From positions 1 through 42,087 of the forward strand of contig DAHUXE010000003.1 of the NCBI GenBank assembly GCA_027307325.1: a stretch of DNA of 42,087 nt, written 5' to 3'. The position numbers and the translations under genes were made by a program. The DNA comes from Gammaproteobacteria bacterium. Lineage in GTDB: Bacteria; Pseudomonadota; Gammaproteobacteria; Steroidobacterales; Steroidobacteraceae. This document shows positions 8,861 to 18,532 of the stretch, in pieces (positions within the stretch are counted from its first letter, which is position 1; each line of letters starts with the position of its first letter). The notes beneath the pieces are model-generated. The model was not told where the DNA came from. It did no database searches and was given only the letters and a program-made list of their open reading frames with translations.

Positions 8861-10063
8861 TCAGGTCGCCTGCGCCACTCCGGGTGCCGTCAGCACCGCC
8901 GGCAGCCGCGCGCCGCTCATGAACGCGACCAGTGCGCTGCGCGCCTCCATGGCATCGCGATAGCCGAGCTCGATGAGCGCGCGCGTGTAGCCGGCCTCGA
9001 AGATCAGATAGCTCGCCAGCTGCGAGCCGGAGGCCTCGCGTCCGCCGATCACGCGCAGCAGCGCGCGCAGCCCGCGCGGTATCTCGCCCACGTGCCGCGC
9101 GGCGATCTCGCGCGGGTCGACGCTCGGGGCGAGCATCAGCGTCTCGACGTGGCGCTCGCCGCGCGTCGCATCGGGCGCGCTCTCGACCAGCGTGTTGATG
9201 CGCTCGAGCTGCTCGAGGTCGCCGTAGATCTGGTCCGTGAACAGCGTGTCGAGCATGTAGCCGAAGATCTCGCCCGGCGTCGGCATGCTCGGCTGCAGGC
9301 GGTTGACGGTGACGCCGGCGGCGCGGCGGGCACGCACGCCGATGATCAGCAGCCGGGCGGCGCCCAGGTGAATCGCCGGGCTCAAGGGGTTCAGCTGGCG
9401 CATCGCGCCGTCGCCGAAGTACTCGTCGTCGATCCCCATGGGCGGAAACAGCAGCGGAATCGCCACGCTCGCCATCAGGTGATCGAGGCTGAACTCGCAG
9501 CGGCGCCCGACGCGCTGCGAACGCGACCAGTCGTGGATCGATTCGACGCCGTCGAAGAACGCCACCGACTGGCCGCTCACTTAGCTGGTGGCGCACAGGG
9601 CGAAGGCGCGCAGGTGCCCGCGGGCGATGCTGCGCCGTACGCCCGCGCAGTCGACGTGGCGGTTGAGCAGCTCGCGCAGCGGCGTGTTGTCGAGTATCGA
9701 CTTCGGCGGCGCGAGCACCAGTCCGCCGGAGAGCAGCGCGAGTACCCAGTGCGCGCCCGCGCGCAGCATGTGCGGCGCGTCGACGTGAAACACCTGCCCG
9801 GAACGGAAGTTGGCCCAGACCCGCTCGAGGCCGGCCACCGCGCGGCGCCAGCGGTGCGCTTCGGCGGCGAGCACGCTGGCCGCGACCGCTCCCGCCGAGG
9901 TGCCCACGATGACCTGGAAGGGATTGCGGGCACGAGGCAATAGCTCGGCGAGCGCGAGCAGCACGCCCACCTGATACGCAGAGCGCGCTCCGCCGCCCGT
10001 CAGCACCAGTCCGACGGTCGGCCGATCGGTCGGCCAGATCCCGCTTTCGCCGAAGCCGTCCAT
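8861..10063 (-). pseudogene. Patatin-like phospholipase gene interrupted by one in-frame stop
   Basis: The two halves lie in the same frame, separated only by a TAA at 9581-9583. The first half (160 aa from ATG 10063) has the oxyanion motif GGGARSAYQ (23-31) and nucleophile elbow GTSAG with Ser56. The second (239 aa from the GTG directly after the stop, 9580) has the partner Asp57 in FGDGAMRQLNP. The Ser-Asp dyad of a patatin lipid acyl hydrolase is therefore split across the stop. The intact protein would be about 400 aa. One substitution of TAT, TAC or another near-stop codon would explain it; there is no frameshift. Either the gene is freshly inactivated, the stop is a sequencing error, or TAAGTG allows re-initiation. 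An AGGAT Shine-Dalgarno precedes ATG 10063. It converges on rapZ with a 9-nt gap. Confidence 0.75.
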
Positions 10064-10084
10064 TCGTGATCCTGTCTCGCTTCT

Positions 10085-10090
10085 ATTATG
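10085..10090 (-). promoter_or_regulatory. -10-like box (CATAAT) upstream of the patatin gene
   Basis: On the minus strand CATAAT lies about 21 nt before ATG 10063, with AGGAT in between as ribosome-binding site. No convincing -35 element is visible. The gap 10064-10172 otherwise contains only short GC-rich inverted repeats near the end of the penicillin-acylase gene. Confidence 0.35.
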
Positions 10091-10172
10091 GAACCGGCGG
10101 GGCTGAACCCCGTGTGACGGGCGTCGCGCGGCGTGCCGTGCCGGGTGCCGACGCCGTCACCGGAACCAAGGC

Positions 10173-12578
10173 TCAGGTGGGCTTCAGGGTGAAGGTGTGC
10201 CGCGCCGCACCAGGCAGGAAGGGCTGCGGCTCACCGTGTGCCCATGCAAGGAACCCCGAGCGGTAGAAGGGCGAGAGCGGATGGCCGCTCTGCCCGCCCG
10301 GCAGCAGGAAGTAGCCTTCGGCTTCATGGCCCGGAGCGACGGCAAAGCGCTCCGAAGCACCGAATGTGGGGCTCTGCACGCGCGGCATGTGCACGTCTCC
10401 CGGCAGCTCGGGAGAGGGCATGTCGAGGAGCCATGCGAGCGCCGGCAGGCCGGGCGAGAGCGGATGGCGGATCCGCGCGACGTTGTGCCTTCCCCAGGTG
10501 CAGCGGGCGAGCTCGGGGCACTCGGCGCCCAGATCGGCGATAGTGGCATCGAGCTCGGCGGCGAGAAATGCCGGCCAGTCGGCGTACTGCCGGGCGAGGA
10601 GCTGCTGCGGCTGGTGGGTCACCATCTGCCACAGCGGGGTCTCGAACTGCGACGGCGGCCCGACGTTGTAGTCCGGCGGTACCCCGAGAGCGGTGATCAC
10701 CATGTCCCAGACCGCATCCCGGGTGTGGTCGCGGAAGCTGCGCACCAGCCGATAGCCCACCGAATCGACGCCCGCGCGCCCATCCCACGCCGCGACCAGG
10801 CGGCGAGCTTCCGCGCGCCCGGGGGAGCGCGCCGCTGCGCCCGCGGCGTCGATCACCTGCAGCGCCAGCTCGCGCCAGCGCGCGAGAAACAGCGCGCGGT
10901 CATCGAGCTGCACGCGCAGCATGTCGGCGGGCTTCGCGCCCCCGGGGAGCGAGAGCAGGTCGTCGCGGATCTGGCGGGCGCGCGCGCCGAGCACATAGTT
11001 CGCGCCGTAACGCGCGTCCGACCCGCCGATGAGCGCGAGCTCCTTCTCAGCGACGCTCACCCGCGCGTTGGCGGTCCAGATGAGCCCGCGCGGCGGGTCG
11101 ACGCTGCGCGGCTGATCCGCCGCGGTGGTCCATTCGATGGTGCCGAGGGTGCGCGCCGGGCCGGTGGCATCTGGGATCCGCCCGCAGATGCTCCAGCCGA
11201 TGTGCCCGTCGCGATCCCCGACCACCAGATTCTCGTGCGGAATGCCGATCCCGGGGGCGAGCGCGAGCGCTGCGGCGACGCTCGTCGCGCGCTCGAGGCC
11301 CATCAGGTTGATGTTGGTGGCCTCGGGCTGCTGCGCCAGCCAGCCGACGAACCAGCAGCTCCGCCGCCCGGGCTCCGCCTGCCAGAGCACCCCAGCCGGG
11401 CCCGACTTCACTTCGAGCTCGACGTCCGCCGCACCCTTCACCCGGATGCGCTCGCGCGTCACCGTGAGCGGTTGCGTGCCGGAGGCGCTGGTGAGGCTGT
11501 CGGTGCCGACGGCGGTGCAGGGTACGCGCGTAACGCTCGTCCAGTTGCCGGCGCTGTTGGTGAATCCCCAGGCGATGTGGGTGTTGGAGCCCACCACGAG
11601 GAGCGGCGCACCCGGGAGCGTCGCCCCGATGAGATCGAGGGGGGCCCCGCCCGCGCCCTCCGCGGAGATCCGCAGCCGTGCCCGATACCACACTGCCGGC
11701 ACGCGCAGGCTGAGGTGCATGTCGTTGGCGACGAGTGCCGCCCCGCTGGCCGTGAGGCGCCCGCTCAGCGCCCAATTGTTGCTGCCGGCCCTGGCGTCGG
11801 CCTCAGGCGAGGAGGCCGCCGCCGCGTGCGCGGTCTCACCCGGGTGTGCGTCGCGGATGTCGAGCGCCTCGGGAGGCGGAAAGTCGGCCGGGACTGCCGG
11901 CGGCTCCACCCCGAGCGGCGCGTCCCACTCGGTGCGCTCCGGATAGAGGAAGCTGAGCGCGCATTTCCAACCCTCCCCGCACTCTGCGCCACCGAGGCGT
12001 GCGTTCACTTCCTGGCGCAGGCGCTCGTAGCCGAAGTCCTCCGACTGCAAGTCCCACCACATGGCGTAGGTGACGAGCACCGTATCCTCCGCCCGCCAGC
12101 GGGCGGGCGCCGTGCGCAGCACCCAATACTCCCAGGGGCGTGACTTCAGGCTCGCGAGCCCGGCGTTTACGCCGCGCGCATAAGCCTCGAGCAGCGCCCG
12201 CTGCGGCTCACTCGCCTCGGCGAGCACCCGTCGGGCGACGCTGCGCAGTCTGAAGAGCCGCGTCCTGCGGTCTGCGGCGAGCGCATGGACGCCGACGAGC
12301 TCGGCGAGCTCTCCGGAGGCGAGGCGCCGCGACAGATCCATCTGGAAGAAGCGGTCCTGACCGTGTACGAATCCGGTGCCGTAGGCGAGGTCGAAACGGT
12401 TGGCGGCGTCGATCGTGGGGACGCCGAGGTCATCGCGCGTGATGCGCACCGTCGCCTTCAGTCCCACCGCGCGCAGCTCACCGTCGAGTCGCGGCAGCGA
12501 TGCCCGCAGCGTCCCGTAGAGCACCGCGAGCACCATGGCCGCGAGCAGCGCGAGCGCCGCACCCGCATTGCGGAGCAT
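10173..12578 (-). CDS. Penicillin acylase family protein (Ntn hydrolase)
   Basis: N-terminal-nucleophile amidohydrolase, family S45: made as a precursor and self-cleaved into alpha and beta chains. The 801-aa product begins with a hydrophobic segment (residues 7-22), so it is exported or membrane-anchored. The alpha part has GVPTIDAANRFDLAYGTGFVHGQDRFFQMD-like features (positions about 52-81). The predicted autocatalytic site is GSNNW (265-269) with Ser266 as the new N-terminal nucleophile, followed by the conserved NDMHLSL. Substrate is unknown; relatives act on acyl-homoserine lactones, beta-lactams or other acylated amines. ATG 12578 is the only ATG before the hydrophobic segment. It lies 29 nt after pyk on the same strand, so it may be the last gene of the tkt operon. 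Confidence 0.9.
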   Translation of the reverse strand: MLRNAGAALALLAAMVLAVLYGTLRASLPRLDGELRAVGLKATVRITRDDLGVPTIDAANRFDLAYGTGFVHGQDRFFQMDLSRRLASGELAELVGVHALAADRRTRLFRLRSVARRVLAEASEPQRALLEAYARGVNAGLASLKSRPWEYWVLRTAPARWRAEDTVLVTYAMWWDLQSEDFGYERLRQEVNARLGGAECGEGWKCALSFLYPERTEWDAPLGVEPPAVPADFPPPEALDIRDAHPGETAHAAAASSPEADARAGSNNWALSGRLTASGAALVANDMHLSLRVPAVWYRARLRISAEGAGGAPLDLIGATLPGAPLLVVGSNTHIAWGFTNSAGNWTSVTRVPCTAVGTDSLTSASGTQPLTVTRERIRVKGAADVELEVKSGPAGVLWQAEPGRRSCWFVGWLAQQPEATNINLMGLERATSVAAALALAPGIGIPHENLVVGDRDGHIGWSICGRIPDATGPARTLGTIEWTTAADQPRSVDPPRGLIWTANARVSVAEKELALIGGSDARYGANYVLGARARQIRDDLLSLPGGAKPADMLRVQLDDRALFLARWRELALQVIDAAGAAARSPGRAEARRLVAAWDGRAGVDSVGYRLVRSFRDHTRDAVWDMVITALGVPPDYNVGPPSQFETPLWQMVTHQPQQLLARQYADWPAFLAAELDATIADLGAECPELARCTWGRHNVARIRHPLSPGLPALAWLLDMPSPELPGDVHMPRVQSPTFGASERFAVAPGHEAEGYFLLPGGQSGHPLSPFYRSGFLAWAHGEPQPFLPGAARHTFTLKPT

Positions 12579-12607
12579 GCGCAGCAGGCGGCGTCGGTCG
12601 ACGGACG

Positions 12608-14047
12608 TCAGTCGAGCACCACTTTCAGGATCTGCATGGAGTTGGTGCCGCCCTGCACCCCGGACGCCTCTCCTTTGGTGAGAATCACCAGGTCGTGCAG
12701 GTCGACGAGCTTGAGCTCGAGCAGGCGCGCGAACAGCGCGCGGTAGAGCTCCTCGGTCGAGCGGGCGCTGGTCACGTCGAAGATCACCGGATACACGCCC
12801 CGGTAGAGCGTCACGCGGCGGCGCGTCGCCTCGAAGCGCGTGAAGGCGTACACCGGAATGTCCGAGCGGATGCGCGACATCCACAGCGGTGTCGCTCCCG
12901 ACTCCGTCAGCGCCACGATCGCGCGTACCTTCATGTGATTGGCCGTGTACATGACGGCCATCGCGATCGCCTCCTCGGTGCCCGTGAACACCCCCTCGAG
13001 CGAGCGCTGCCGGAACCGCGGGTGGGTGAGCTGGTACTTCTCCGCGCCCTCGATCACCTCGGCCATCGCCTCCACGGCCTTGACCGGATAGCGCCCGGTG
13101 GCGCTCTCCGCCGAGAGCATCACGGCATCGGTCCCGTCTATCACCGCGTTGGCGACGTCGCTCACCTCGGCACGCGTCGGCACCGGATTCTGGATCATCG
13201 ACTCCATCATCTGCGTGGCGGTGATCACCACGCGGTTGCCTTGGCGGGTGTCGTGGATGATGGTCTTCTGCAGCCCGGTGAGCTCGGCGTACCCCATCTC
13301 GACGCCCAGGTCGCCGCGCGCCACCATGACGACGTCGGAGGCGTCGATGATGCCGGCCAGATTGTCGACCGCCTCGTGGCGCTCGACCTTGGCGACGATG
13401 CGCGCATCGCCCCCGGCGGCGCGCACCAGCGAGCGCGCCTGCTCGATGTCGGCGGCGTCGCGCGCGAAGGATACGGCCATGTAATCGATGCCCTCCTCGG
13501 CGACGAAGCGGATGTCCTCGCGGTCGCGCTCGGAGATCGCAGGCGCCGAGATGCCGCCGCCCTGGCGGTTGAGTCCCTTGCGGTCCGAGAGCGTGCCGCC
13601 GACGCGCACGCGCGTCTCGATCACCGTGCTGCCGACGCTCCTGACGTCGAGCACGATCTGGCCGTCGGCGAGCAGGAGCGTGTCGCCGGCGGCTACGTCG
13701 CGCGGCAGCTCCTTGTAGGCGACGCCGACCCTGTCGATGGTTCCGGCCGTCGGCTCGAGCGCCGTATCGAGCGTGAACGCCTGGCCTTCGGCGAGCTCGA
13801 CGCGGCCTTCACGGAAGCAATCGATGCGGATCTTGGGTCCGCCGAGGTCGAGCAGCACGCCGACACAGCGGTCGGAGCGATGGGCCGCCTGGCGGGCCGA
13901 GGCGAGTCGCCGCCTGCGATCCTCGACCGTGCCATGCGAGGCGTTGAGGCGCACGACATCGAGGCCGGCGCGGATCATATCGATGAGCACTGCGAGGTCA
14001 TCGGTGGCGGGCCCGAGCGTCGCTACGATCTTGGTGCGTCTCAGCAT
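12608..14047 (-). CDS. pyk: Pyruvate kinase
   Basis: Last ATP-forming step of glycolysis, PEP plus ADP to pyruvate plus ATP. The 479-aa product begins RRTKIVATLGPAT, has the active-site region MARGDLGVEMG in its (beta/alpha)8 barrel (seen here as VMVARGDLGVEMG), and the ESATGRYPVKAVEAM segment following DGTDAVMLSAE. Length is typical. A strong Shine-Dalgarno (GAGGGAG) precedes ATG 14047, which is 10 nt after the pgk stop. It is the fourth gene of the tkt-gap-pgk-pyk operon. Confidence 0.97.
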   Translation of the reverse strand: MLRRTKIVATLGPATDDLAVLIDMIRAGLDVVRLNASHGTVEDRRRRLASARQAAHRSDRCVGVLLDLGGPKIRIDCFREGRVELAEGQAFTLDTALEPTAGTIDRVGVAYKELPRDVAAGDTLLLADGQIVLDVRSVGSTVIETRVRVGGTLSDRKGLNRQGGGISAPAISERDREDIRFVAEEGIDYMAVSFARDAADIEQARSLVRAAGGDARIVAKVERHEAVDNLAGIIDASDVVMVARGDLGVEMGYAELTGLQKTIIHDTRQGNRVVITATQMMESMIQNPVPTRAEVSDVANAVIDGTDAVMLSAESATGRYPVKAVEAMAEVIEGAEKYQLTHPRFRQRSLEGVFTGTEEAIAMAVMYTANHMKVRAIVALTESGATPLWMSRIRSDIPVYAFTRFEATRRRVTLYRGVYPVIFDVTSARSTEELYRALFARLLELKLVDLHDLVILTKGEASGVQGGTNSMQILKVVLD

Positions 14048-14057
14048 GGCGGCTCCC

Positions 14058-15242
14058 TCAAACCTTCAGCGCGGCCCGCTGCTCGAGCACGGCGACCGCC
14101 GGCAGCGTCTTGCCTTCCACGAACTCGAGGAAGGCTCCGCCGCCGGTCGAGATGTAGGAGATGCCGTCCTCGACGCCGTACTTCTCAATGGCCGCGAGCG
14201 TATCGCCGCCGCCGGCGAGCGAGAAGGCCTTGCTGCTCGCGATCGCCTGCGCGACGGCGCGCGTACCCTCGCCGAACTGCGCGAACTCGAACACGCCCAC
14301 CGGTCCGTTCCAGATGACGGTGCCGGCCGCCTTGATGAGCGCGCTGCAGCGGTCGGCGCTGTCGGGACCGATGTCGAGAATCATCTCGTCGGGCCGCACG
14401 TCCGCCACCGCGCGTACGTCGGCGTGCGCAGTGGCGGCGAACTCCCGGCCGACCACCACGTCGCTCGGCAGTGGAATCTCCGCGCCGCGGGCGCGCGCCC
14501 GGTCCATGAGCCGGCGGGCGACGTCGAGCATCTCGGCCTCGTGGAGCGACTTGCCGACCGCGACCCCGGTGGCGGCGAGAAAAGTGTTGGCGATGCCGCC
14601 GCCGACGATGAGCTGATCGACCTTCTCGAGGAGCGCTTCGAGCACCATGAGCTTGGTCGAGACCTTGGAGCCGCCGACGACGGCGACCAGTGGACGGGCC
14701 GGCTGCCTGAGCGCGCGCTCGAGCGCTTCGAGCTCCCCGACGAGCAGCGGGCCCGCACACGCTACCGGCGCAAAGCGCGCCACTCCGTGGGTGCTGGCCT
14801 CGGCGCGGTGCGCGGTGCCGAAGGCGTCCATCACGAACACGTCGCAGAGCGCGGCCATGCGCCGCGCGAGCTGCTCGTCGTCGGCCTTCTCGCCCTTGAG
14901 GAAGCGCACGTTCTCGCACAATACCGCGGTGCCGGGCGGGCAGTCGATGCCGCTCAGCCAGTCCTTGCGCAGCGGCACGGGCTTGCCGAGCAGCTCCGAG
15001 AGGCGCGCCGCCACCGGCGCCAGCGTCAGCGACGGGTCGTCCGCGCCCTCCTTGGGCCGCCCGAGGTGCGACACGACGAACACCCGCGCATGCTGATCGA
15101 GCGCGTAGCGGATCGTGGCGAGAGCTGCGCGGATACGCGCATCGCTCACCACCACCCCGCCCTGTACCGGAACGTTCAGGTCCTCGCGGATGAGGACCCG
15201 CTTGTTGCGCAGGTCCGCATCCGTGACGCGCAGCAACTTCAT
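14058..15242 (-). CDS. pgk: Phosphoglycerate kinase
   Basis: Reversible transfer of phosphate from 1,3-bisphosphoglycerate to ADP. The 394-aa product shows REDLNVPVQ near the N-terminus, SHLGRPKEG, the nucleotide-binding VGGSKVSTK, and the C-terminal [13 protein letters not shown] with [11 protein letters not shown] use ATG 15242 ([11 protein letters not shown]) because it overlaps the gap stop codon as ATGA, a standard coupling arrangement, and matches family N-termini; an upstream in-frame ATG would extend into gap. Typical length. Confidence 0.97.
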   Translation of the reverse strand: MKLLRVTDADLRNKRVLIREDLNVPVQGGVVVSDARIRAALATIRYALDQHARVFVVSHLGRPKEGADDPSLTLAPVAARLSELLGKPVPLRKDWLSGIDCPPGTAVLCENVRFLKGEKADDEQLARRMAALCDVFVMDAFGTAHRAEASTHGVARFAPVACAGPLLVGELEALERALRQPARPLVAVVGGSKVSTKLMVLEALLEKVDQLIVGGGIANTFLAATGVAVGKSLHEAEMLDVARRLMDRARARGAEIPLPSDVVVGREFAATAHADVRAVADVRPDEMILDIGPDSADRCSALIKAAGTVIWNGPVGVFEFAQFGEGTRAVAQAIASSKAFSLAGGGDTLAAIEKYGVEDGISYISTGGGAFLEFVEGKTLPAVAVLEQRAALKV

Positions 15243-16252
15243 GAGGCCCTGGACCACGCGAGCGTAGTGTCGATCATGCGGTTGGAGAATCCCCACTCGT
15301 TGTCGTACCAGGCGCACACCTTGACGAGCGTGCCGTCGATCACCTTGGTGAGGGTGGCGTCGAAGACCGAGGAGTGCGCGTCATGGTTGAAGTCGACGGA
15401 GACCAGTGGCTCGGTGTTGTAAGCGAGGATCCCCTTCATCGCGCCTGCCGCCGCCTCCTTCATCGCCTGATTGACCTCCTCCACGGAGGTGGCGCGTTTG
15501 GCGCTGAAGGTGAGATCGACCAGCGAGACGTTGATGGTCGGGATGCGCACGGCGAAACCATCGAGCTTGCCCTTGAGCTCCGGCAGCACCAGACCGACCG
15601 CCGCGGCGGCCCCGGTCTTGGTCGGGATCTGCGACATGGTGGCCGAGCGCGCCCGGCGCAGGTCCGAGTGATAGACGTCGGTCAACACCTGATCGTTGGT
15701 ATAGGCATGGATGGTGGTCATGATCCCGGCGGCGATTCCGACCTTGCCATGCAGCACCTTGGCAACCGGTGCCAGGCAGTTGGTGGTGCACGAGGCGTTG
15801 GAGACCACCGTGAAGCTGCCCTTGAGCGTCTGGTGATTGACGCCGTAGACGATCGTGGCGTCGACGTCCTCGCCCCCGGGAGCTGAGATCAACACCTTCT
15901 TCGCGCCCCCCTTCAGGTGCGCGCCCGCCTTGGCCTTGCTGGTAAAGAGCCCCGTGCTCTCGAGCACGTACTCGACTCCGAGCTCTCCCCAGGGGAGCCT
16001 GGCCGGATCGCGCTCGGCCAGCACCCGTACCTTGTCGCCGTTCACGACCATGTAGTCGCCGTCCACCGACACCTCGCCGGGAAACTTGCCGTGCGCGGTG
16101 TCGTGGCGCGTCAGGTGCGCGTTGGTCTTCGGATCGCCCAGATCGTTGAGCGCCACGATCTTCACTTCGCCGGTGCGCCGGCCCTCGTAGAGGGCGCGCA
16201 GCACGTTGCGCCCGATGCGGCCATAGCCGTTGATCCCGACCTTGATTGCCAT
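15239..16252 (-). CDS. gap: Glyceraldehyde-3-phosphate dehydrogenase, type I
   Basis: Oxidises glyceraldehyde 3-phosphate with NAD and phosphate. The 337-aa protein starts with the Rossmann motif [16 protein letters not shown] and has the catalytic [13 protein letters not shown]. It ends with the [12 protein letters not shown] substrate-binding segment. Its ATG shares a base with the tkt stop (TGATG), and its own stop overlaps pgk by 4 nt, so translation of tkt-gap-pgk is coupled. The asparagine/aspartate pair in ALNDLGD is compatible with NAD use. Confidence 0.97.
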   Translation of the reverse strand: MAIKVGINGYGRIGRNVLRALYEGRRTGEVKIVALNDLGDPKTNAHLTRHDTAHGKFPGEVSVDGDYMVVNGDKVRVLAERDPARLPWGELGVEYVLESTGLFTSKAKAGAHLKGGAKKVLISAPGGEDVDATIVYGVNHQTLKGSFTVVSNASCTTNCLAPVAKVLHGKVGIAAGIMTTIHAYTNDQVLTDVYHSDLRRARSATMSQIPTKTGAAAAVGLVLPELKGKLDGFAVRIPTINVSLVDLTFSAKRATSVEEVNQAMKEAAAGAMKGILAYNTEPLVSVDFNHDAHSSVFDATLTKVIDGTLVKVCAWYDNEWGFSNRMIDTTLAWSRAS

Positions 16253-18249
16253 CAGCCCTCCAGCAGTGCGCGTATGTGTTGCGCAATATTATCGGCGGTA
16301 AAGCCGAAGTAAGTGAAAACGTCTCCGCCCTTGCCGGAGGCTCCGAAGCGGTCGATGCCGAGCACCGCTCCGCTGCTGCCGACGTAACGCCACCAGCTCT
16401 GGGTAGCGCCGGCCTCGACCGCGAGGCGCCGCGTGACCGTGCGCGGCAGCACCGTCTCGCGGTATGCCTCGTCCTGGGCATCGAAGGTGTCGGTGGACGG
16501 CAGGGACACCAGCCGCACGCGCCGCCCGGCGGCATTCAGGGCGTTGACCGCCTGCGCGGCAATACCGACCTCGGAGCCGGTGGCGAGCACCAGCGCCTCC
16601 GGCGTGCCCTTGCAGTCGATGAGCACGTAGCCGCCGCGCGCGATGCCCTGAAGCTGCGCCGCGCTGCGCGGCTGCTGCGGCAGGCCCTGGCGCGTGAGCA
16701 CCAGCGCGGTGGGTCCGTGCCGCCCGACGGCGTGCGTCCAGGCCACCGCGGTCTCCGCCGCATCGCACGGCCGCCACAGGCTCAAGTGGGGCATGGCCCG
16801 GAGACTCGCCAGATGCTCGACGGGCTGGTGCGTCGGGCCATCCTCGCCGAGGCCTATCGAGTCGTGCGAGTACACCAGCACCACGCGCAGCTGCATCAGG
16901 CAGGCGAGGCGCACGGCGTTGCGCGCGTAATCGGAGAACACCAGGAACGTGCCGCCGTAGGGAAGCAGCCCGCCGTGCAGCGCGATGCCGTTCATGACTC
17001 CGGTCATGCCGAATTCGCGCACCCCGTAATGCAGGTTGTCGCCCGCCTCGTCCTGCGGCGTCACGGTGCGCGCGCCCTTGAAGAAGGTGCTGTTCGACTG
17101 CGTGAGATCGGCCGAGCCGCCGAACAGCTCCGGCAGCGCCGGCGCGAACAGGTTGAGTACCGCCTGCGAGGAGGCGCGCGTCGCCTGTGCCGCGCTCTGC
17201 CCGGCGAAGGTCTCGAGGGCCTGCGCGGCGGTGCCCGGGAACGTGGCCGGGAGCTCCCCGCGCATGCGCCGCTCGAACTCGCGCGCCTCGTCGGGGTAGC
17301 GCTGCGCGTAGCGCCCGAAGAGCTCGCGCCACCCGGTCTCGAGCGCCGCACCCTGGGCGCGATGGTCCCACGCCGCCCGGATCTCCTCCGGCACTACGAA
17401 CGGCGGGTACGGCCAGCCGAGGGTGACGCGCGCGGCGGCGACTTCTTCGGGGCCGAGCGCCTCGCCGTGCGCCTCCTTGGTGCCCTGCCGGTGAGGCGCG
17501 CCGTAGCCGATGATGGTCTTGCAGCAGATGAGCGACGGCCGCGCGGTTTCCGCGCGCGCCGCGCGGATCGCGGCGCTCACCGCTTCGCCGTCGAGCCCGT
17601 CGACGTTGGCGATCACGTGCCAGCCGTAGGCGCGGAAGCGGCCGGGAGTGTCGTCGGTGAACCAGCCGGCGACCTTGCCGTCGATGGAAATGCCGTTGTC
17701 GTCGTAGAAGACGATCAACTTGCCGAGCCCGAGAGTTCCGGCCAGCGAGCACGCCTCGTGCGAGACGCCCTCCATCAGGCAGCCGTCGCCGCAGAAGGCG
17801 TAAGTTTGGTGATCGACGAGCGCAAATCCCGGGCGGTTGAAGCGCAGCGCCAGCAGCTTCTCCGCGAATGCCATGCCGACCGCATTCGCGAGCCCCTGGC
17901 CGAGCGGACCGGTGGTGGTTTCGACGCCGAGCGGCAGATCGTACTCAGGGTGACCGGGTGTCTTGCTGCCGAGCTGCCGGAAGGCCTCGAGGTCGGCGAT
18001 GGTGAGCGGATAGCCAGTGAGATGCAGCACCGAATAAAGGAGCATCGAGCCGTGACCGTTCGAGAGCACGAAACGGTCGCGGTTTGCCCATCCGGGATTT
18101 CCCGGGTTGTACCTCAGGAAATCACACCACAACGCCTGGGCGATATCCGCCATGCCCATCGGCATTCCCGGGTGGCCGGAGTTCGCACGCTGCACGGCGT
18201 CCATGGACAGTGCGCGGATGGCATTGGCAAGTTCGCGGCGAGTGGTCAT
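16252..18249 (-). CDS. tkt: Transketolase
   Basis: Thiamine-diphosphate enzyme moving two-carbon units between sugar phosphates, linking the pentose-phosphate pathway to glycolysis. The 665-aa product has the N-terminal [14 protein letters not shown], the TPP-binding [18 protein letters not shown]...DDN region and the pyrimidine-domain segment with [18 protein letters not shown] residues ([16 protein letters not shown]). Length is normal. First gene of tkt-gap-pgk-pyk; a candidate promoter is at 18310-18338 and a GAAGG-like site lies 7 nt before ATG. The 18250-18532 gap to cpdA holds only regulatory DNA. Confidence 0.97.
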   Translation of the reverse strand: MTTRRELANAIRALSMDAVQRANSGHPGMPMGMADIAQALWCDFLRYNPGNPGWANRDRFVLSNGHGSMLLYSVLHLTGYPLTIADLEAFRQLGSKTPGHPEYDLPLGVETTTGPLGQGLANAVGMAFAEKLLALRFNRPGFALVDHQTYAFCGDGCLMEGVSHEACSLAGTLGLGKLIVFYDDNGISIDGKVAGWFTDDTPGRFRAYGWHVIANVDGLDGEAVSAAIRAARAETARPSLICCKTIIGYGAPHRQGTKEAHGEALGPEEVAAARVTLGWPYPPFVVPEEIRAAWDHRAQGAALETGWRELFGRYAQRYPDEAREFERRMRGELPATFPGTAAQALETFAGQSAAQATRASSQAVLNLFAPALPELFGGSADLTQSNSTFFKGARTVTPQDEAGDNLHYGVREFGMTGVMNGIALHGGLLPYGGTFLVFSDYARNAVRLACLMQLRVVLVYSHDSIGLGEDGPTHQPVEHLASLRAMPHLSLWRPCDAAETAVAWTHAVGRHGPTALVLTRQGLPQQPRSAAQLQGIARGGYVLIDCKGTPEALVLATGSEVGIAAQAVNALNAAGRRVRLVSLPSTDTFDAQDEAYRETVLPRTVTRRLAVEAGATQSWWRYVGSSGAVLGIDRFGASGKGGDVFTYFGFTADNIAQHIRALLEG

Positions 18250-18301
18250 GCAGTGCCTTCAGCGGCTTGGGGTGAGGCCGCGGTGCCTGGCGGCCGTGCA
18301 G

Positions 18302-18338
18302 GGGCGCGCATTCTCCCAAAGGCGCGCCCGATGCTCAA
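18302..18338 (-). promoter_or_regulatory. Candidate tkt operon promoter with overlapping palindrome
   Basis: On the minus strand TTGAGC (18338-18333) and GAGAAT (18315-18310) are 17 nt apart, a good sigma-70-like arrangement. The perfect 8-bp inverted repeat GGGCGCGC / GCGCGCCC (18322-18329 and 18302-18309, 12-nt spacer) brackets the -10, its arms lying on both sides of it. This looks like an operator position for a dimeric regulator or a hairpin at the 5' end of the mRNA. The leader to the tkt ATG would be about 55 nt. Confidence 0.5.
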
Positions 18339-18516
18339 ATTGCCCACAGGACAGATTGATTCGACTTAAGTTCTGCTCGTGTGCGACCGCGCTGCGGGCA
18401 TGCTTCACAGTATGGGCGTCGGGAACGTGCGGCCTGTTATGAAGTGTAGAGATTGTGCGACACGCGGCGATTCCCGGCTGGCGACCTGGTTCACTGCCGC
18501 TTGGGGGCCGCTCTGC

Positions 18517-18522
18517 TAGGCT
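18517..18522 (+). promoter_or_regulatory. -10-like box (TAGGCT) upstream of cpdA-like gene
   Basis: TAGGCT preceded by TGC (extended -10 flavour) lies 10 nt before ATG 18533. The start has no Shine-Dalgarno but a T-rich stretch. It fits the leaderless pattern seen at other genes here. Confidence 0.35.
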
Positions 18523-18532
18523 GGTTTTTGTT

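Noticed and set aside
18340..18516. Possible small RNA or tRNA in the tkt-cpdA gap
   Set aside because: No cloverleaf, no GTTCGA-type T-loop, no terminator with U-tract; only scattered inverted and direct repeats.
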